This document shows positions 31,980 through 40,171 of a stretch of 46,767 nt of DNA, piece after piece (within the stretch, counting starts at the first letter, position 1; the number at the start of each line of letters is the position of its first letter). A model generated the notes under the pieces. That model worked only from the letters and a program-made list of their open reading frames with translations. It ran no database searches and was not told the DNA's origin. The stretch covers positions 1 to 46,767 of the forward strand of contig JBAVJB010000060.1 in the NCBI GenBank assembly GCA_049687495.1, written 5' to 3'. Origin of the DNA: Salinimicrobium sp049687495 (lineage in GTDB: Bacteria; Bacteroidota; Bacteroidia; Flavobacteriales; Flavobacteriaceae). Both the position numbers and the translations under genes were made by a program.

Positions 31980-32776
31980 TCATCGAAACAAGTGCCAAAA
32001 ATATCATTTTAGAGACCCGGGACTTAAGCATTGGTTACCGTAAAAAGCAGCAGGAAATTATCGTCGCTTCGGGAATTGACCTGCAATTGCACGAAGGGGA
32101 ACTTGTGGCGGTGATAGGTGTTAACGGCGTAGGAAAATCCACATTTTTGAGGACTATCAGCGGTATTCAGGGCGAACTCTCCGGAAAGGTCCTGATCAAA
32201 GGCGAAGACCGGCATAAACTTCCTCCCGAAGAACTGGCGACCTGGATCAGTCTGGTGCTTACCGAACAGCCGCTGTCAAAGAACCTCAGCGTAGCCGAAC
32301 TTGTGGCCCTCGGCCGGCAGCCGTATACCAACTGGCTGGGCAGCCTTACTGCTGAAGATCGAAAAATGGTAAAAAAGGCGCTTGAACTGGTTCAGATAGA
32401 AGACATTCAGCATAAGAAATGTTTTGAGTTAAGCGACGGTCAACTTCAGAAGGTATTGATCGCTCGCGCACTGGCACAGGATACGCCGGTGATGATCCTG
32501 GACGAACCCACTTCGCATCTTGACATGTATCACAAAGCGCAAGTGCTGCAGCTGCTGAAGAAACTGAGCCGGCAAACCGGAAAAGCCATCATTTTTGCTA
32601 CCCACGAGATCAATCTTGCCCTGCAACTTTGTGACCAGATGCTGCTGATGAAAAAATCGGGAATCCTTCAGGGGAGCCCACAAGAGCTGATCGAAAAAAG
32701 GGCTTTTGAGGACATCTTCCCTTCAGATCTTATCATCTTCGATTCCGGCAGCAGAAGCTTTAGAATAAAATCCTGA
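31976..32776 (+). CDS. btuD: B12-type ABC transporter ATP-binding protein
   Basis: A 266-residue ATPase of the FecE/BtuD family. Walker A is GVNGVGKST, the signature ELSDGQLQKVLIARAL (LSDGQ in place of LSGGQ), Walker B VMILDEPTSHLD, and the H-loop FATHEINLAL. The longest frame begins at 31856 inside the permease gene, but its first 40 residues are an out-of-frame translation of that gene. I place the start at TTG 31976 (then IIETSAKNIILETRDLSIGY), overlapping the btuC stop as TTGA. The ATPase completes the BtuFCD set. Confidence 0.87.
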   Translation: MIIETSAKNIILETRDLSIGYRKKQQEIIVASGIDLQLHEGELVAVIGVNGVGKSTFLRTISGIQGELSGKVLIKGEDRHKLPPEELATWISLVLTEQPLSKNLSVAELVALGRQPYTNWLGSLTAEDRKMVKKALELVQIEDIQHKKCFELSDGQLQKVLIARALAQDTPVMILDEPTSHLDMYHKAQVLQLLKKLSRQTGKAIIFATHEINLALQLCDQMLLMKKSGILQGSPQELIEKRAFEDIFPSDLIIFDSGSRSFRIKS

Positions 32777-32806
32777 AAAGACTATCTTTGAGCAAAGCCT
32801 TCTGCT

Positions 32807-34204
32807 ATGAATGAAATTTTGCTCGCCGGCATCGCCGTTGCTGCCGTTATCTGTGGTGCCATCCTGGGATTTTTTGTCGCCGGAATGAAAACCAAAGGCA
32901 TAAAAAATACACTTCAGGAACGAAATAACCAGCTCAACCTGCAGCTGGAAAATTACAAGCAGCAAATTCAGCAGCAGGTGCTCGATCTTAAAGAGCAGCA
33001 TAAGGAAAACCGAACAGGGCTGGAAAATCAACTTTCTGAGACCTGTAAGGAGCGGGAAAAAATTAGGGAAGAAAAAGACATTTTACGCACCCAACTCACC
33101 CGAAAGACTTCAGAATATCAAAGCCTTGAGCAGAAACTACAAGAGCAAAAGACCGAAATAGAAAAGCTGCAGGAAAAATTCAGCAAAGATTTTGAGAACC
33201 TGGCCAACAAGATCCTCGACCAGAAATCGGAAAAATTCACAAGCCTCAACAAAGAGAACATCCAGAATATTTTAAGTCCGCTGCAGGAGAAGATCAAGAA
33301 TTTTGAGGAAAAGGTAGAAAAGAATTCCAACGACTTTATCGAGCGACATGCGCAGCTGGGGAAACACCTGCAAATGCTGAGCGAACAGAACGTTAGGATC
33401 AGTGAGGAAGCGAACAACCTGACCAAGGCGCTTAAGGGTGAAAATAAGACGCAGGGCAACTGGGGAGAATTGATTCTTGAGCGGGTGCTGGAAAAATCGG
33501 GGCTTGCCAAAGACCGGGAGTATTTTGTGCAAAAGGTGCATGAAAACGGGGACGGGAAAAGGCTGCTGCCCGATGTGGTGCTGCACCTGCCAGGAGATAA
33601 AAGAATGGTCATTGATTCAAAAGTTTCACTCGTGGCCTACGAAAAATACGTTAATGAAGAAGATGACGAGCTGCGGCCAAAATGGCTGAAGGACCATCTA
33701 AGGTCGTTGAACAGCCATATCCAGGATCTTAGCTCTAAAAAATATGAAGACCTGTACAAAATAGATTCCCCGGATTTTGTGCTGATGTTCATCCCCGTGG
33801 AGCCGGCGTTGTACCTCGCGCAAAACGCTGATAATTCTTTCTTTTACACCGCATTCCAGAAGAATATTTTACTGGTGAGCCCTACCACGCTGCTCTCTGT
33901 ATTAAGGACCATTGACACGCTGTGGAGCAATGAAAAGCAGCAGCAAAATGCGCTGGAGATCGCTAACCATGCGGCTTCGCTCTACCACAAATTCAAAATA
34001 TTGCTGGATGACCTGGAAACCGTTGGCAACAGGCTTAATTCAACTTCAGGGGCTTATGAATCAGCTATGAAGAAGCTTACAGGCCAGCAGAATTTAATAA
34101 AAGACATCAATAAGCTGGAGACCCTGGGAGTTTCGCCCAAACAAAGGCTGTCACAAAAATGGCTCAACCAGGCCCAAAATGGGGACAGCACAAACCTTAA
34201 TTAA
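32807..34204 (+). CDS. rmuC: DNA recombination protein RmuC
   Basis: A 465-residue protein with an N-terminal membrane helix (residues 3-26, ILLAGIAVAAVICGAILGFFVAG), a long coiled coil (about 35-190, rich in Q, E and K) and the RmuC nuclease-like domain (about 200-430: QGNWGELILERVLEKSGL, LPDVVLHLPGDKRMVIDSKVSL, YEDLYKIDSPDFVLMFIPVEPAL). RmuC limits inversions at short inverted repeats in E. coli and has been linked to phage defence. It lies 30 bp after btuD and may be read from the same transcript. Confidence 0.95.
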   Translation: MNEILLAGIAVAAVICGAILGFFVAGMKTKGIKNTLQERNNQLNLQLENYKQQIQQQVLDLKEQHKENRTGLENQLSETCKEREKIREEKDILRTQLTRKTSEYQSLEQKLQEQKTEIEKLQEKFSKDFENLANKILDQKSEKFTSLNKENIQNILSPLQEKIKNFEEKVEKNSNDFIERHAQLGKHLQMLSEQNVRISEEANNLTKALKGENKTQGNWGELILERVLEKSGLAKDREYFVQKVHENGDGKRLLPDVVLHLPGDKRMVIDSKVSLVAYEKYVNEEDDELRPKWLKDHLRSLNSHIQDLSSKKYEDLYKIDSPDFVLMFIPVEPALYLAQNADNSFFYTAFQKNILLVSPTTLLSVLRTIDTLWSNEKQQQNALEIANHAASLYHKFKILLDDLETVGNRLNSTSGAYESAMKKLTGQQNLIKDINKLETLGVSPKQRLSQKWLNQAQNGDSTNLN

Positions 34205-34207
34205 TTT

Positions 34208-34753
34208 ATGATCAAGAAATTTAAGACGATAGAAGAATCTCAAGTAACCATTTCAGAGCTTATGCTGCCCTCCCACTCCAACTTCAACGGGAAAATTCAC
34301 GGGGGCTATGTACTTTCTCTAATGGACCAGATCGCATTTGCCTGCGCCTCCAAACATTCGGGCGTCTATTGTGTTACGGCAAGTGTTGATACCGTTGATT
34401 TTCTTAAACCTATAGAGGTGGGTGAGCTGGTTACTATGAAGGCATCTGTAAACTATGTGGGTTCCAGCTCAATGCAAATAGGCATTCGGGTGGAAGCAGA
34501 AAACATACAGACCGGGGAAGTAAAGCATTGCAACTCCTCTTATTTTACAATGGTCGCCAAGGATAGCGAAGGAAAATCTGTCCGGGTTCCGGGATTGGTC
34601 CTTACGAGCAAAGATGATATCAGGAGGTTTGCAAAAAGCATCCACCGTTACGACAATAAAAAAATGAGGCGACAGGAATTCCACGAAACCGATTTTGTTT
34701 CTGAAGAACATCTGCACATCATCGAGACCTATAACGTAAAAATTGAAATCTAG
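34208..34753 (+). CDS. Acyl-CoA thioesterase (hotdog fold)
   Basis: A 181-residue hotdog-fold hydrolase releasing free CoA from acyl-CoA. The motif NGKIHGGYVLSLMDQIAFACA (substrate-binding helix) and SVDTVDFLKPIEVGELVTMKASVNYVGSSSMQIGIRVEAEN are typical of the YciA/BFIT-like family. The C-terminus has a basic extension (HRYDNKKMRRQEFHETDF). It starts 3 bp after rmuC and ends immediately before the transporter gene. Chain-length preference is unknown. Confidence 0.9.
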   Translation: MIKKFKTIEESQVTISELMLPSHSNFNGKIHGGYVLSLMDQIAFACASKHSGVYCVTASVDTVDFLKPIEVGELVTMKASVNYVGSSSMQIGIRVEAENIQTGEVKHCNSSYFTMVAKDSEGKSVRVPGLVLTSKDDIRRFAKSIHRYDNKKMRRQEFHETDFVSEEHLHIIETYNVKIEI

Positions 34754-35713
34754 TTGAAGTTCAACGGGTTCATCGCATCGCTGCTTTTTGCCATCCTGCT
34801 GGCGTGGCTTTTGCCGCAGGGCCCGGAAATACTGCCGCTCAAGACAATCACAGATTTTGGCATAGGCCTTATCTTTTTCTTTTACGGGCTCAAACTCTCT
34901 CCTGCCGAATTCAAGGCCGGCCTGGGCAATTACAAAGTACACCTGCTTATACAGCTGAGCACTTTTGTGCTTTTCCCACTTTTGGTGCTCAGTTTTTCAC
35001 CACTCTTTGACGGCAGAACAGATTCAAACCTCTGGATCGCCCTTTTTTTCCTTGGCGCATTACCGTCTACCGTAAGTTCTTCGGTGGTCATGGTTTCTCT
35101 TGCCAAAGGCGATATTCCCACCGCCATTTTTAACGCAAGCCTTTCGGGGTTAATAGGAATCGTGGTCACTCCACTGTGGATGAGCATTTTCATGAGCGGG
35201 AGTTCCGACTTTGAATTTTTGAGCGTAGTTCAAAAACTGTTTTTACAGGTACTTTTACCACTGATCATTGGACTTTTTCTTCAAAGATCTTTCGGAAGTA
35301 TCGCCAGGAGAAACTCTTCAAAAATCAGCTTTTTTGACAAGTCTGTGATCGTGCTTATCGTGTACTCCAGCTTTGGAACGGCATTCTCATCGGGCCTTTT
35401 CTCTTCAGTGGGAGCTGCAGAATTGCTAAAGCTGTTCCTGCTGGTCAGCGGACTTTTCTTCCTGGTTTACTTCGGAATAGGCCAGATTTGCAGGCTGCTT
35501 GGGTTTAGCATTGAAGACCGTATCACTGCCAAGTTCTGCGGAACGAAAAAATCCCTGGTACACGGTTCTGTTATGGTGAAGATCATCTTCGGAAGCGGCG
35601 CCGGCAACGCGCTGTTCCTCCTCCCCATCATGTTATATCATATTCTCCAACTGCTGGTGATCGCAGTCTTTGCTGAAAGATACGGGAAAAGGATATCTAC
35701 GGAAGCAGCCTGA
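34754..35713 (+). CDS. Bile acid:sodium symporter (BASS) family transporter
   Basis: A 319-residue membrane protein with about ten helices, of the YfeH/BASS type that moves organic anions with Na+. Typical segments are FGIGLIFFFYGLKLSPAEF, ALFFLGALPSTVSSSVVMVSLAKGD, FNASLSGLIGIVVTPLW and the C-terminal FCGTKKSLVHGSVMVKIIFG. The frame begins with TTG at 34754, directly after the thioesterase stop (TAGTTG). The first residues (KFNGFIASLLFAILLAWLLP) already form a helix, so TTG is the likely start. The substrate is not evident; bile acids are improbable. Confidence 0.88.
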   Translation: MKFNGFIASLLFAILLAWLLPQGPEILPLKTITDFGIGLIFFFYGLKLSPAEFKAGLGNYKVHLLIQLSTFVLFPLLVLSFSPLFDGRTDSNLWIALFFLGALPSTVSSSVVMVSLAKGDIPTAIFNASLSGLIGIVVTPLWMSIFMSGSSDFEFLSVVQKLFLQVLLPLIIGLFLQRSFGSIARRNSSKISFFDKSVIVLIVYSSFGTAFSSGLFSSVGAAELLKLFLLVSGLFFLVYFGIGQICRLLGFSIEDRITAKFCGTKKSLVHGSVMVKIIFGSGAGNALFLLPIMLYHILQLLVIAVFAERYGKRISTEAA

Positions 35714-35728
35714 AAAATGACATTTTTG
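35712..35728. repeat. 17-bp dispersed palindrome, copy 8
   Basis: GAAAAATGACATTTTTG begins on the last two bases of the symporter stop codon. No GC-rich stem or T-run follows. Confidence 0.75.
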
Positions 35729-35783
35729 GATCACATTTATCCTGTAAATGCTTGTATATTAAAAGGTTTCAACAATTTTTCCT

Positions 35784-36170
35784 CTATTCAACAACAGCAA
35801 TTATATTCACACAAAATAAGACCCAGGCCATTACCAGCAACAAACCTCCCAACGGAGTAACAGGTCCCAAAAATGACATTTTTCGGCCCTTAGCAGAACT
35901 CAGAACCAATCCGTAAATGCTGAAGGAGAAGAAGAAGACTCCTAAAATGAGAAACCACCCCATCAGGTTTTGGGAAAAGCCTGAAAACGGAAACAAAATT
36001 CCGCAGAGAATGAGAAACAAAGCATGATACATCTGATATTTGACGCCGGTCTCAAAACTTTTCAGCAGTTCGGGGTGCACGATCTTCTTCAAACCATGTG
36101 CTCCAAAGGCACCAAAAATTACTGCCAGCGCGCCATAAATTCCGCCACTGATAAAAACTGCTTCTTTCAT
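35784..36170 (-). CDS. DUF423 family membrane protein
   Basis: A 128-residue protein with four membrane helices (VFISGGIYGALAVIFGAFGAHGL, YQMYHALFLILCGILF, GWFLILGVFFFSFSIYGL, LGGLLLVMAWVLFCVNI). FGAFGAHGLKK near residue 21, YHALFL and GPVTPLGGLLLVMAW are the signature of the DUF423/YgdD family. Function is unknown. It lies downstream of carB on the same strand but behind carB's terminator. The dispersed palindrome overlaps the codons for RKMSFLG before the TPLGG motif. Confidence 0.9.
   Translation of the reverse strand: MKEAVFISGGIYGALAVIFGAFGAHGLKKIVHPELLKSFETGVKYQMYHALFLILCGILFPFSGFSQNLMGWFLILGVFFFSFSIYGLVLSSAKGRKMSFLGPVTPLGGLLLVMAWVLFCVNIIAVVE
35868..35884. repeat. 17-bp dispersed palindrome, copy 9, within the DUF423 gene
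   Basis: CAAAAATGACATTTTTC has 16 of 17 consensus bases; on the minus strand it encodes KMSF, just before the conserved GPVTPLGG. Confidence 0.65.
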
Positions 36171-36184
36171 TCTTCAGAATAAAA

Positions 36185-36233
36185 AAAGGCTGCTCAAAAA
36201 AGCTGAAAAATTCAGCATTTTTGAGCAGCCTTT
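36185..36233 (-). terminator. Terminator of carB
   Basis: On the minus strand AAAGGCTGCTCAAAAA pairs with TTTTTGAGCAGCCTTT over 16 bp, with a second small stem (CTGAA..TTCAG) in the loop and a T7 tail. The CTCAAAAA/TTTTTGAG stem resembles that of the purB terminator, but the loop lacks the TGNCA core. Confidence 0.9.
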
Positions 36234-36243
36234 TGTATATAAT

Positions 36244-39093
36244 TTATTTACTCAGGTACATTTTTCTTCGAGAGTAAAGCTCGTAGAACTCATCATCTTT
36301 CAGACTGTCGATAAACAGGATGCTTTCTCCGGTACTCTTCATTTCCGGCCCCAACTGCTTGTTCACGTGAGGGAACTTATTGAACGAGAACACCGGCTGT
36401 TTGATCGCATAACCCTGCAAATTGGTCTCGTAATTGAAATCTTTCACCTTATTGCAACCCAACATGATCTTAGTAGCATAGTTCACGTAAGGATGTTCAT
36501 AAGCTTTTGCGATGAAAGGAACAGTACGAGACGCCCTTGGGTTTGCCTCAATAATATAAACCTTGTCGTCTTTTATAGCGAACTGAATGTTGATCAATCC
36601 CACAGTATTTAAGGCCAGCGCGATCTTTTTCGTGTGATCCTTTATCTGCTGCATCACAAGGTCGCCCAGGTTGAAAGGGGGGAGCAGCGCATTTGAATCT
36701 CCGGAATGAATTCCGCAGGGCTCAATATGCTCCATGATCCCAATGATCTGTACATTTTCGCCGTCGCAAATCGCATCGGCTTCGGCTTCAATGGCGCCGT
36801 CAAGATAATGGTCAAGCAACAGCTTGTTATTCGGAATTTTCCTAAGCAGGTCTACCACGTGTTCTTCAAGATCTTTCTTGTTGATCACGATCTTCATTCC
36901 CTGCCCACCAAGCACATAAGACGGCCTTACAAGAATAGGAAAGTCCAATTCATCGGCAAGTGCAAGTGCCTCATCGGCAGTTTCGGCTACTCCAAAATCA
37001 GGGTAAGGAATATCATTTTCCTGAAGTAGTTTTGAGAAAGAACCACGGTCTTCGGCAAGGTCAAGAGATTGATAGCTGGTTCCCATGATCTTGATTCCGT
37101 AGCGGTCAAGCTTTTCAGCCAGCTTAAGTGCAGTCTGACCACCCAGCTGCACGATCACCCCTTCGGGCTTTTCGTGGCGGATGATGTCATAAATATGCTC
37201 CCAGAAAACCGGTTCGAAATATAACTTATCGGCCACGTCAAAGTCGGTAGAAACAGTTTCGGGGTTACAGTTGATCATGATGGTCTCGTAATCACATTCC
37301 GATGCTGCCAGCACGCCATGCACGCAGCAGTAATCGAACTCTATCCCCTGCCCGATCCGGTTAGGTCCCGAACCAAGTACAATTATTTTTTTTCTATCGG
37401 ATACCTTACTGTCATTTTCAACGTAGCGCTTACCATCCTTTTCTATTTCGGCTTCAAAAGTGGAATAATAGTAAGGTGTTTCAGCTTTGAATTCGGCTGC
37501 ACAGGTGTCTACCAATTTATAAACACGGTTGATGTTAAGCTCCTCTCGCTTCTTATACACCTGACTTTCCAGGCATTTAAGCATGTAAGCGATCTGGCGG
37601 TCGGCAAAACCTTTCTGTTTAGCTTCAAGAAGCAATTCCCTTGGTAAAGTATCCAAGGTGTATTTAGAGATCTCAACCTCAAGTGCATAAAGCTCTTCAT
37701 ACTGCTTAAGGAACCACATATCTATTTTAGTGATCTCGTGTATCCTGTTAAGAGTGATTCCCAGCTGGATGGCATCATAAATCACGAACACCCTGTCCCA
37801 GCTTGGATTTTTCAATTTTTCCAGGATCTGGTCGTAGTTCGTATAACCTTTTCCGTCAGCTCCGAGACCATTTCTCTTGATCTCGAGCGATTGGGTTGCC
37901 TTGTGCAAAGCTTCCTGGAAAGAGCGGCCAATTCCCATCACTTCTCCTACAGATTTCATCTGCAACCCAAGAGTTCTGTCGCTGCCTTCAAACTTATCGA
38001 AGTTCCAGCGTGGGATCTTTACGATCACATAATCAAGTGTAGGCTCAAATAGCGCAGACGTTGATTTAGTGATCTGGTTATCCAGTTCATCAAGAGTATA
38101 ACCTATAGCAAGTTTTGCCGCGATCTTCGCAATTGGATATCCGGTTGCTTTTGATGCCAAGGCTGATGATCTGGACACCCGCGGATTGATTTCTACGGCT
38201 ATAATATCTTCGTTTTCATCAGGACTTACAGCGAATTGTACATTACAGCCACCCGCGAAATCACCAATGCTCCTCATCATGTGAATGGCAAGGTCACGCA
38301 TCTTTTGAAAAGTAACATCACTTAAGGTCATGGCAGGGGCAACGGTAATAGAATCTCCCGTATGAATTCCCATTGGATCCATGTTCTCAATAGAACAAAT
38401 GATCACCACATTGTCATTCTTATCCCTAAGCAGTTCCAGCTCATATTCTTTCCAGCCTAACAAGGCTTTATCAATCATTACCTCATGAATTGGAGAAACC
38501 TCAAGGCCATAAGTAAGCATCTCATCAAACTGTTCCTCGTTGTGAACAAAAGACGCTCCAGATCCTCCAAGGGTAAAGGAAGCCCTTATTACCAGCGGGA
38601 ATCCAAATTCCTGGGCAATTTCTTTCCCTTCAAGGTAGGAAGTAGCTGTGCTTGCCGGGGCAACAGGAACACCAATCCTGCCCATAAGCTGTTTAAATTT
38701 CTCCCGGTCTTCAGTAATATTGATCGCATCAATATCAACCCCGATGATCTTTACGCCAAAGTCTTCCCATATCCCTTTTTCATCGGCTTCGATACAAAGG
38801 TTCAACGCGGTTTGTCCTCCCATGGTTGGCAGGACCGCATCGATCTGCGGGTGATCTTTAAGAATTTCTACAATTGACTTGGTGTTAAGCGGTCTCAAAT
38901 AAACATGATCGGCCATGGAAGGATCGGTCATGATGGTCGCCGGATTTGAATTGATAAGGATGGTTTCAATACCGTCCTCACGCAAGGACCTCAGGGCTTG
39001 TGTCCCGGAATAATCAAATTCACAGGCCTGCCCGATGATGATGGGACCCGAACCGATGATCAAAATACTCTTTAAATCTTTATTCTTTGGCAT
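36244..39093 (-). CDS. carB: Carbamoyl-phosphate synthase large subunit
   Basis: It makes carbamoyl phosphate from bicarbonate, ammonia (from CarA) and two ATP for arginine and pyrimidine synthesis. It has 949 residues with two homologous ATP-grasp halves: ILIIGSGPIIIGQACEFDYSG near residue 10 and IIVLGSGPNRIGQGIEFDYCC near 570, each followed by a full ATP-grasp domain. E. coli CarB is over 1,070 residues. This protein ends soon after the second ATP-grasp domain (SLKDDEFYELYSRRKMYLSK) and lacks the C-terminal MGS-like allosteric domain, so UMP/ornithine control of the E. coli type is not expected. carA is not adjacent. Confidence 0.96.
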   Translation of the reverse strand: MPKNKDLKSILIIGSGPIIIGQACEFDYSGTQALRSLREDGIETILINSNPATIMTDPSMADHVYLRPLNTKSIVEILKDHPQIDAVLPTMGGQTALNLCIEADEKGIWEDFGVKIIGVDIDAINITEDREKFKQLMGRIGVPVAPASTATSYLEGKEIAQEFGFPLVIRASFTLGGSGASFVHNEEQFDEMLTYGLEVSPIHEVMIDKALLGWKEYELELLRDKNDNVVIICSIENMDPMGIHTGDSITVAPAMTLSDVTFQKMRDLAIHMMRSIGDFAGGCNVQFAVSPDENEDIIAVEINPRVSRSSALASKATGYPIAKIAAKLAIGYTLDELDNQITKSTSALFEPTLDYVIVKIPRWNFDKFEGSDRTLGLQMKSVGEVMGIGRSFQEALHKATQSLEIKRNGLGADGKGYTNYDQILEKLKNPSWDRVFVIYDAIQLGITLNRIHEITKIDMWFLKQYEELYALEVEISKYTLDTLPRELLLEAKQKGFADRQIAYMLKCLESQVYKKREELNINRVYKLVDTCAAEFKAETPYYYSTFEAEIEKDGKRYVENDSKVSDRKKIIVLGSGPNRIGQGIEFDYCCVHGVLAASECDYETIMINCNPETVSTDFDVADKLYFEPVFWEHIYDIIRHEKPEGVIVQLGGQTALKLAEKLDRYGIKIMGTSYQSLDLAEDRGSFSKLLQENDIPYPDFGVAETADEALALADELDFPILVRPSYVLGGQGMKIVINKKDLEEHVVDLLRKIPNNKLLLDHYLDGAIEAEADAICDGENVQIIGIMEHIEPCGIHSGDSNALLPPFNLGDLVMQQIKDHTKKIALALNTVGLINIQFAIKDDKVYIIEANPRASRTVPFIAKAYEHPYVNYATKIMLGCNKVKDFNYETNLQGYAIKQPVFSFNKFPHVNKQLGPEMKSTGESILFIDSLKDDEFYELYSRRKMYLSK

Positions 39094-39146
39094 CTGGAAA
39101 TTTTATGAGGTGATTGTAAAAATAGGAACCAATAGGGTATAAAAAA

Positions 39147-39173
39147 AGGCGTTACTCTTAAAAGTAACACCTT
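39147..39173 (-). terminator. Terminator of rpmH
   Basis: On the minus strand AAGGTGTTACT pairs with AGTAACGCCTT (39173-39163 with 39157-39147) with one mismatch, followed by T7. It separates rpmH from carB. Confidence 0.8.
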
Positions 39174-39198
39174 TATTATTTTCGAAGCTAATTATCAT

Positions 39199-39357
39199 TT
39201 AGTGCTTATGTCTGTTTTCTGAGGAAACCGACAACTTCTTTCTTCCCTTCGCTCTTCTTCGAGCCAGCACTTTTCTTCCGTTAACACTCGCCATACGTTC
39301 TCTGAACCCGTGCTTATTTTTTCTTTTCCTCTTTGATGGTTGAAACGTTCTTTTCAT
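39199..39357 (-). CDS. rpmH: 50S ribosomal protein bL34
   Basis: A very basic 52-residue protein: MKRTFQPSKRKRKNKHGFRE, then RMASVNGRKVLARRRAKGRK and a short tail ending ENRHKH. This is the full bL34 signature. It is a short frame flanked by a consensus promoter and a terminator, so it is its own transcript. The usual neighbours of rpmH (rnpA, dnaA) are not present here. Confidence 0.95.
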   Translation of the reverse strand: MKRTFQPSKRKRKNKHGFRERMASVNGRKVLARRRAKGRKKLSVSSENRHKH

Positions 39358-39427
39358 GATAATTATCTTTAATCTTCTTTGAAATCGCTTAAAAATCAGC
39401 TCCAGGACCTCTCCCTAAAACTGCGGG

Positions 39428-39458
39428 CAAATATACAAAGAGTTTTTACTCCCGCAAA
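39428..39458 (-). promoter_or_regulatory. rpmH promoter
   Basis: On the minus strand TTTG (39458-39455), a 19-nt spacer and TATATTTG (39435-39428) match the primary consensus exactly. The start point is near 39421, giving a leader of about 64 nt. Confidence 0.85.
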
Positions 39459-39464
39459 CCCAAA

Positions 39465-39499
39465 TTTGAAATAATTTCGAATTGTTTTTCTTACCTTTG
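39465..39499 (+). promoter_or_regulatory. Promoter of the TPR-like membrane protein gene
   Basis: TTTG (39465-39468), a 23-nt spacer, and TACCTTTG (39492-39499). The -7 element is exact; the spacer is at the long end. The predicted start near 39506 leaves a leader of about 15 nt to the ATG at 39521. Confidence 0.55.
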
Positions 39500-39520
39500 C
39501 GGCCGTCAAAACTACATCTA

Positions 39521-40036
39521 ATGTTCAACAAAATTTACAAATTAATCATTGCCGGAATACTTGTTCTAGTATCCCTGTGGCAATTCATTGAAGGAAATAT
39601 TGGAAACGGCATCTTTATCCTGCTTCTTGCCGGTATATTCATCTTCCTATACTATAAGAATGAAATGATCCTGCTGGCTTTTCTGAAGCTAAGAAAACAG
39701 GATTTCGAAGGAGCTAAAAAATGGCTCGATAAAATCAAGAACCCTGAAAAAGCACTTACTCAAAAACAACAGGGTTATTACTGGTACCTGCACGGACTAA
39801 TGGTTTCACAAACCAACATAAGCCAGGCAGAAAAATTCTTCAAAAGGGCAATTAAACTAGGCCTTTCAATGGACCAGGATTTGGCCATGGCAAAATTGAA
39901 CCTGGCGGGAATCGCCATGACCAAACGCCGAAAAAGAGAAGCCCAAATGCTACTGCAGGAGGCAAAGAAACTGGACAAGCACAAAATGCTTGATGACCAG
40001 ATCAAGATGATGAAACAGCAGATGAAAAAGATTTAA
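39521..40036 (+). CDS. Membrane-anchored TPR-like protein
   Basis: A 171-residue protein with two membrane helices (residues 5-22 and 28-46, IIAGILVLVSLW and GIFILLLAGIFIFLYY), then TPR-like helical hairpins in the cytoplasm: KQDFEGAKKWLDKIKNPEKA, QQGYYWYLHGLMVSQTNISQAEKFFKRAIKLG, LAMAKLNLAGIAMTKRRKREAQMLLQEAKKLD. It ends in a Lys/Met-rich helix. TPRs bind partner proteins; none can be named. I start at ATG 39521 because the longer frame uses a TTG that lies within the promoter. Confidence 0.85.
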   Translation: MFNKIYKLIIAGILVLVSLWQFIEGNIGNGIFILLLAGIFIFLYYKNEMILLAFLKLRKQDFEGAKKWLDKIKNPEKALTQKQQGYYWYLHGLMVSQTNISQAEKFFKRAIKLGLSMDQDLAMAKLNLAGIAMTKRRKREAQMLLQEAKKLDKHKMLDDQIKMMKQQMKKI

Positions 40037-40058
40037 TTTCAGGAATTAATTGCAGCTT

Positions 40059-40091
40059 TTTCTTACACAATTCCTGTAAGAAATTCTTACA
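40059..40091. promoter_or_regulatory. Inverted repeat upstream of the thioredoxin-fold gene
   Basis: TTTCTTACA (40059-40067) and TGTAAGAAA (40075-40083) are perfect inverted repeats with a 7-nt gap. A third copy TTCTTACA follows at 40084-40091. There is no T-run, so this looks more like an operator than a terminator. It lies about 65 bp upstream of the -7 element at 40155. Confidence 0.35.
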
Positions 40092-40154
40092 ATGCGGTTC
40101 ACCAAATATTCCTGTTCTTAATCGAAAACTTTTCCGGCAGAGACTGCTATTGCT

Positions 40155-40162
40155 TACTTTTG
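40155..40162 (+). promoter_or_regulatory. -7 element of the thioredoxin-fold gene
   Basis: TACTTTTG matches the consensus exactly. A TTTC-like -33 lies about 20 nt upstream. The predicted start is about 40169, three bases before the ATG at 40172, and the element overlaps the TTG that would give the longest frame. Confidence 0.5.
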
Positions 40163-40171
40163 GAAGGAAAT

